Part shown: positions 51,800-55,167 of the stretch, one piece after another
Numbering within the stretch: the stretch's first letter is position 1
How the letters are laid out: each line of letters starts with the position of its first letter
NCBI RefSeq assembly: GCF_014645535.1
Contig: NZ_BMLX01000001.1
Location: 1 to 55,167 of the forward strand
Reading direction: 5' to 3'
Length of the DNA stretch: 55,167 nt
From: Silvimonas iriomotensis
GTDB taxonomy: Bacteria > Pseudomonadota > Gammaproteobacteria > Burkholderiales > Chitinibacteraceae
Translations under genes and position numbers: made by a program
The notes under the pieces: model-generated
The model's input: the letters and a program-made list of their open reading frames with translations, nothing else
Told to the model about the DNA's origin: nothing
The model's database searches: none

Positions 51800-52486
51800 A
51801 TGTTTTATGGATATGGCGGAGTGCTGCTGCTGGGGGTATGGCAAACCATACAACTGGCGCTGCTCTCCTTGCTGGTCTCGGTGCTGATCGGCCTTGCCGG
51901 CGCATCGGCCAAACTGTCGCGCTCAACCCCGTTGCGCTGGGTTGCCACCGCCTACACCACGCTGATCCGGGGCGTGCCTGATCTGGTGCTCATGCTGCTG
52001 ATTTTCTACAGCATCCAGATTGGTCTGAACCAGGTGACCGATGCGCTCAAATGGGACCAGATCGACATCAACCCGTTTCTGGCGGGGGTGCTGACGATTG
52101 GTTTTATCTACGGCGCGTATTTCACTGAAACCTTCCGTGGCGCGTTTATTTCTGTGCCGCGCGGGCAACTGGAAGCCGGCCATGCGTTTGGCATGACCGG
52201 GGGCCAGGTCTTTCGCCGCATTCTGTTCCCGCAAATGATGCGCTTTGCGCTGCCGGGCCTGGCGAACAACTGGCAGGTGATTCTCAAGGCTACCGCGCTG
52301 GTGTCCATCATCGGCCTGTCTGACCTGGTGAAAGCGGCCACCGATGCAGGCAAGGGCACCTTCAACATGTTCTATTTCATGATCTGGCTGGGCGCCATTT
52401 ACCTGGTGCTGACGTCGCTCTCCAACCTGGTCCTGAACAAACTGAACAAGCGTTACGCCGTGGGCGTGCGGGGGGCGCAGCTGTGA
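51800..52486 (+). CDS. aotQ: Basic amino acid ABC permease (AotQ/HisQ-like)
   Basis: A 228-residue inner-membrane subunit with five hydrophobic segments. It begins with MFYGYGGVLLLGVWQTIQLALLSLL, characteristic of HisQ/OccQ/AotQ, and carries the EAA loop GQLEAGHAFGMTGGQVFRRILFPQMMRFALPGLANNW. GGAG lies upstream of the ATG. The next permease starts in an ATG-overlapping arrangement (52483), so the two are made in equal amounts and should pair as a heterodimer. Confidence 0.87.
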   Translation: MFYGYGGVLLLGVWQTIQLALLSLLVSVLIGLAGASAKLSRSTPLRWVATAYTTLIRGVPDLVLMLLIFYSIQIGLNQVTDALKWDQIDINPFLAGVLTIGFIYGAYFTETFRGAFISVPRGQLEAGHAFGMTGGQVFRRILFPQMMRFALPGLANNWQVILKATALVSIIGLSDLVKAATDAGKGTFNMFYFMIWLGAIYLVLTSLSNLVLNKLNKRYAVGVRGAQL

Positions 52487-53196
52487 TCGAAACCCTGCAA
52501 ACCTACTGGCAAGCCTATCTGTATAACGATGGCTCGCAGATGTCGGGCCTGGCCATGACCTTGTGGCTGCTGGTGCTGTCGCTGGCCATCGGCTTTGCAA
52601 TGGCGCTGGTGCTGGCGACAGCGCGCGTATCGCAATACAAGGCGTTGTCGATCCCGGTACGCATTTATAGCTATGTGTTCCGTGGCACACCGCTGTATGT
52701 GCAACTGTTGCTGATCTACTCCGGCATTTACGGCATTACCTTTGTGCAAAAGACCGAGCTGCTGAGCATGTTCTTTCGCAACGGGTTCAACTGTGCCGTG
52801 CTGGCCTTTGCGCTGAACACCTGCGCCTACACGACGGAAATCTTTGTCGGTGCGATCCGCAATATTCCGTACGGTGAAGTGGAAGCCGCGCGCGCCTTTG
52901 GCATGTCCTGGTTCACGCTGTATCGCCGCATTATTTTGCCGTCTGCACTGCGCCGCGCGCTGCCCATGTACAGCAACGAAGTCATTCTGATGTTGCATGC
53001 CACCAGCATTGCGTTTGCCGCCACCGTGCCGGATCTGCTCAAAGTGGCGCGCGACGTCAACGCCGCCACCTACCAGCCATTCACCGCCTTTGGCATTGCC
53101 GCCGTGCTGTACCTGGTGGTGTCGTTTGTGCTGGTTTACCTGTTCCGGATTGCCGAGCGTAAATGGCTGGCTTTCCAGGCCCCGGCCGGTCGGTGA
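52483..53196 (+). CDS. aotM: Basic amino acid ABC permease (AotM/HisM-like)
   Basis: A 237-residue second permease, starting with GTG at 52483 that overlaps the aotQ stop by four bases (GTGA). YVFRGTPLYVQLLLIYSGIYG and the EAA loop GEVEAARAFGMSWFTLYRRIILPSALRRALPMYSNE identify the HisM branch. With the AotQ-like subunit it forms the membrane part of the importer. The ATPase gene follows after 77 bases. Confidence 0.87.
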   Translation: MIETLQTYWQAYLYNDGSQMSGLAMTLWLLVLSLAIGFAMALVLATARVSQYKALSIPVRIYSYVFRGTPLYVQLLLIYSGIYGITFVQKTELLSMFFRNGFNCAVLAFALNTCAYTTEIFVGAIRNIPYGEVEAARAFGMSWFTLYRRIILPSALRRALPMYSNEVILMLHATSIAFAATVPDLLKVARDVNAATYQPFTAFGIAAVLYLVVSFVLVYLFRIAERKWLAFQAPAGR

Positions 53197-53273
53197 TCGC
53201 CCATGCATGACATCAACATGAATCTGAAGAACACCACGGGCAATGGCCCGACCCTTTTTGCTGGAGAACCCGT

Positions 53274-54041
53274 ATGTCTGCGTTGAGCGTTCAGGATATT
53301 CACAAACGCTATGGCGATCATGAAGTGCTCAAGGGCGTCTCGCTGGAGGCCAAAGCGGGCGACGTGATCAGCATTATCGGTTCGTCCGGTTCTGGCAAAA
53401 GCACCTTCCTGCGTTGTATCAATTTTCTGGAGCAACCCAACGCCGGCAAGATCATTGTCGGCGGCACTGAAGTGTTGACCGTGCCGGACAAGAACGGCGC
53501 GCTCAAGGTGCGTGATCCCAAACAGTTGCAGAAGATCCGCACCCGGCTTTCCATGGTGTTCCAGAACTTCAATTTGTGGTCGCACCTCACTGTGATCGAA
53601 AACATCATTGAAGCGCCGATGCATGTGCTGGGCCTGACGCGCGCCGAAGCCGAAGAACGCGCCCGTCATTACCTGGAAAAAGTCGGCCTGACACCGCAGA
53701 CCGAAGCCAAATACCCGGCGCACATGTCCGGCGGCCAGCAACAACGCGTCGCCATCGCCCGTGCCCTGGCCATGCAACCGGATGTGCTGCTGTTTGACGA
53801 GCCGACTTCCGCGCTGGACCCGGAACTGGTGGGCGAAGTCTTGAAGGTCATGCAAAAACTGGCCGAAGAAGGCCGCACCATGGTCGTGGTGACGCACGAG
53901 ATGGGCTTTGCCCGCAATATCTCCAACCATGTCATGTTCCTGCATCAGGGCCGCACCGAAGAAGAGGGCGCCCCGGATGAGGTGTTTGGCGCGCCCAAAA
54001 GCGAACGCCTGCGCCAGTTCTTGTCTGGCAGCCTGAAGTAA
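53274..54041 (+). CDS. aotP: Basic amino acid ABC transporter ATPase (AotP/HisP-like)
   Basis: A 255-residue ATPase: Walker [10 protein letters not shown] (about residues 36-44), Q-loop [13 protein letters not shown], signature [15 protein letters not shown], Walker [15 protein letters not shown] and H-loop [10 protein letters not shown]. The [26 protein letters not shown] insertion is typical of HisP/OccP/AotP. It completes a full importer with the three preceding transport genes, and might also serve the ATPase-less permease encoded at 8994. Confidence 0.93.
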   Translation: MSALSVQDIHKRYGDHEVLKGVSLEAKAGDVISIIGSSGSGKSTFLRCINFLEQPNAGKIIVGGTEVLTVPDKNGALKVRDPKQLQKIRTRLSMVFQNFNLWSHLTVIENIIEAPMHVLGLTRAEAEERARHYLEKVGLTPQTEAKYPAHMSGGQQQRVAIARALAMQPDVLLFDEPTSALDPELVGEVLKVMQKLAEEGRTMVVVTHEMGFARNISNHVMFLHQGRTEEEGAPDEVFGAPKSERLRQFLSGSLK

Positions 54042-54056
54042 CGCGGCAACGGGGCC

Positions 54057-55049
54057 ATGGCGAACACGCCGTCCGCGCCGGTCAGCGCCACCACCTTGCG
54101 GGTGGCGCTGGTCCTCCTGGCCCCGTGTTCTTTGCTGACGCTGGCGAGCGTGCTCGACACCCTGCGCCAGGCCAACGAACAAGAAGGGCGGCTGCTGTAC
54201 CAGTGGCAGACCTTCACCCATGACGGCCGCCCGCTGCGCACCAGCAGCGGCATCGAACTACCGGCCGATGACGCCTTCAGCCATGCCGTTCAGTGCGACA
54301 CCCTGATCGTGCTGGCCGATGAATGCCGCGCCTTTGACGGCTCCCCCTTGTTTGTCAGCGCGCTATCCAGCGCCGGCCGCCATTGCCGCCGCGTGGTGGG
54401 CATGGGCCCGGGCGTGGCCTGGCTGGCGCAAGCCGGTTTGCTGGATGGCTATCGGGCCAGTATCAACTGGGAAATCTTCAGCACCTTCAGCGAACAGTTT
54501 GAACGCGTCATCCCCACGCAAAACGTATTTGAACTGGACCGCAACCGGCTCACTTGCGCCGGCGCGCTGGCCACGGTTGACGCCATGCTGGCGCTGATCG
54601 CCCAGGATTGCGGTGCCGATCTGGCCGAACGCGTCGCCACCCATCTGGTCGCCGGCCCTTTGCGTACCAGCACAGACCGCCAGCGCATTCCATTTGTCAC
54701 CGGCCCCGGTGAGCGTCACCCCAAACTGGCCGATGCGCTGCATCTGATGGAATCGAACATTGAAGAACCGCTGACGACCGATGACATCGCACAACTGGTC
54801 GGTGTCTCCCGCCGCCAGCTGGAACGCATTTTCCGCCAGCATCTGGACGCCATGCCCTCGCGCTATTACCTGGCGCTGCGTCTGGAAAAAGCCCGCGCGC
54901 AATTGCAGCGCTCCAGCAAATCCGTATTGCAGATTGGTCTGGCTTGCGGTTTTACCTCGGCCGCGCATTTTTCCAACGTCTACCGCGACCACTTCGGCGT
55001 TACCCCGCGGGAAGACCGCCGCAATTACCAGGCGGGACGGGAGGTGTGA
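54057..55049 (+). CDS. argR: AraC-family arginine regulator ArgR-like, with amidase-like (GATase1) N-terminus
   Basis: 330 residues. The N-terminal 200 residues have the DJ-1/PfpI-like fold of the GlxA/ArgR subgroup (CDTLIVLADECRAF, RVVGMGPGVAWLAQAGLLDGYRAS). The C-terminal AraC domain is HPKLADALHLMESNIEEPLTTDDIAQLVGVSRRQLERIFRQHL followed by SVLQIGLACGFTSAAHFSNVYRDHFGVTPREDR. It strongly resembles the arginine-responsive AraC-type ArgR of P. aeruginosa, which also closes the aotJQMOP operon; it is unrelated to the hexameric ArgR of E. coli. It starts 15 bases after aotP. Its last two codons and stop (GAG GTG TGA) are already part of the 7-base tandem array. Confidence 0.85.
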   Translation: MANTPSAPVSATTLRVALVLLAPCSLLTLASVLDTLRQANEQEGRLLYQWQTFTHDGRPLRTSSGIELPADDAFSHAVQCDTLIVLADECRAFDGSPLFVSALSSAGRHCRRVVGMGPGVAWLAQAGLLDGYRASINWEIFSTFSEQFERVIPTQNVFELDRNRLTCAGALATVDAMLALIAQDCGADLAERVATHLVAGPLRTSTDRQRIPFVTGPGERHPKLADALHLMESNIEEPLTTDDIAQLVGVSRRQLERIFRQHLDAMPSRYYLALRLEKARAQLQRSSKSVLQIGLACGFTSAAHFSNVYRDHFGVTPREDRRNYQAGREV

Positions 55050-55167
55050 GGTGTGAGGTGTGAGGTGTGAGGTGTGAGGTGTGAGGTGTGAGGTGTGAGG
55101 TGTGAGGTGTGAGGTGTGAGGTGTGAGGTGTGAGGTGTGAGGTGTGAGGTGTGAGGTGTGAGGTGTG
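55041..55167 (+). repeat. Heptanucleotide tandem array (GAGGTGT)n
   Basis: An uninterrupted run of the unit GAGGTGT from 55041 to the end of the window: 18 complete copies and one extra base, without a single mismatch. It begins in the last codons of the argR-like gene and supplies its stop codon. The array continues beyond the window or the assembly breaks here. Seven-base units of this purity suggest slippage and copy-number change between strains, or an assembly artefact at a contig end. Confidence 0.95.

Noticed and set aside
55041-55167. CRISPR array
   Set aside because: The repeats are seven bases long, directly adjacent and have no spacers.
1-55167. Mobile elements or prophage genes
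   Set aside because: No transposase, integrase, terminal inverted repeats with target duplications, or phage structural genes were seen; the tRNA cluster shows no attachment-site duplication.

Overview
The window looks like a chromosomal stretch of a GC-rich betaproteobacterium, most likely a member of the Neisseriales (Chitinibacteraceae or Chromobacteriaceae type). The reasons are the rne / rluC / HAD phosphatase / Rieske / S49 peptidase block, the hpnD-hpnE pair, the MotD-type stator gene and the large-type NAD-glutamate dehydrogenase. The genus is an inference that I cannot settle from the sequence alone. No insertion sequence, prophage, integrase or CRISPR array was seen, and base composition looks even apart from a few AT-rich control sites.

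Layout. 1-118: 3' end of a 5S rRNA and its terminator. 218-8330: housekeeping genes (aroC, a DUF4136 lipoprotein, hpnD, hpnE, a YciK-type reductase, the YoaA-type helicase, mltG), broken by a candidate small RNA at 5118-5239. 8331-8993: a non-coding stretch with four terminator-like hairpins and two diverged, tandemly arranged elements. 8994-10734: a periplasmic amino-acid-binding protein and permease without an ATPase gene. 11223-18976: rne, with rluC, a HAD phosphatase, a Rieske protein, an S49 peptidase and motD running the other way, then a hybrid histidine kinase (to 20735). 20748-25906: a five-gene operon read leftward (TetR regulator, HlyD adaptor, ABC ATPase, ABC-2 permease, NodT-type outer-membrane channel) with a palindromic operator. 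26009-31417: lplT, dedA, alr, lysC and three tRNA genes.

31919-42422 is a sugar catabolic island. A LysR regulator is divergent from dgoK, followed by an AraFGH-type ABC importer, two SDR dehydrogenases, an SMP-30 lactonase, dgoA and dgoD. Together these genes encode import and complete oxidative (De Ley-Doudoroff) breakdown of D-galactose to pyruvate and glyceraldehyde-3-phosphate. Three intergenic hairpin-forming elements punctuate the operon.

42487-45534 is a short-form NAD-glutamate dehydrogenase. 45784-55049 is a basic amino acid locus. A DauR-like regulator, an ornithine cyclodeaminase/DauB-family enzyme and an AotO-like M14 protein face away from a plus-strand operon: AotJ-type binding protein, FAD-dependent D-amino acid dehydrogenase (DauA/DadA type), AotQ, AotM and AotP transporter subunits, and an ArgR-type AraC regulator. 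The arrangement merges what in Pseudomonas aeruginosa are two separate systems, arginine/ornithine uptake (aotJQMOP-argR) and D-arginine racemisation (dauBAR). The window ends inside an uninterrupted heptanucleotide tandem array (55041-55167) that begins in the last codons of the argR-like gene.
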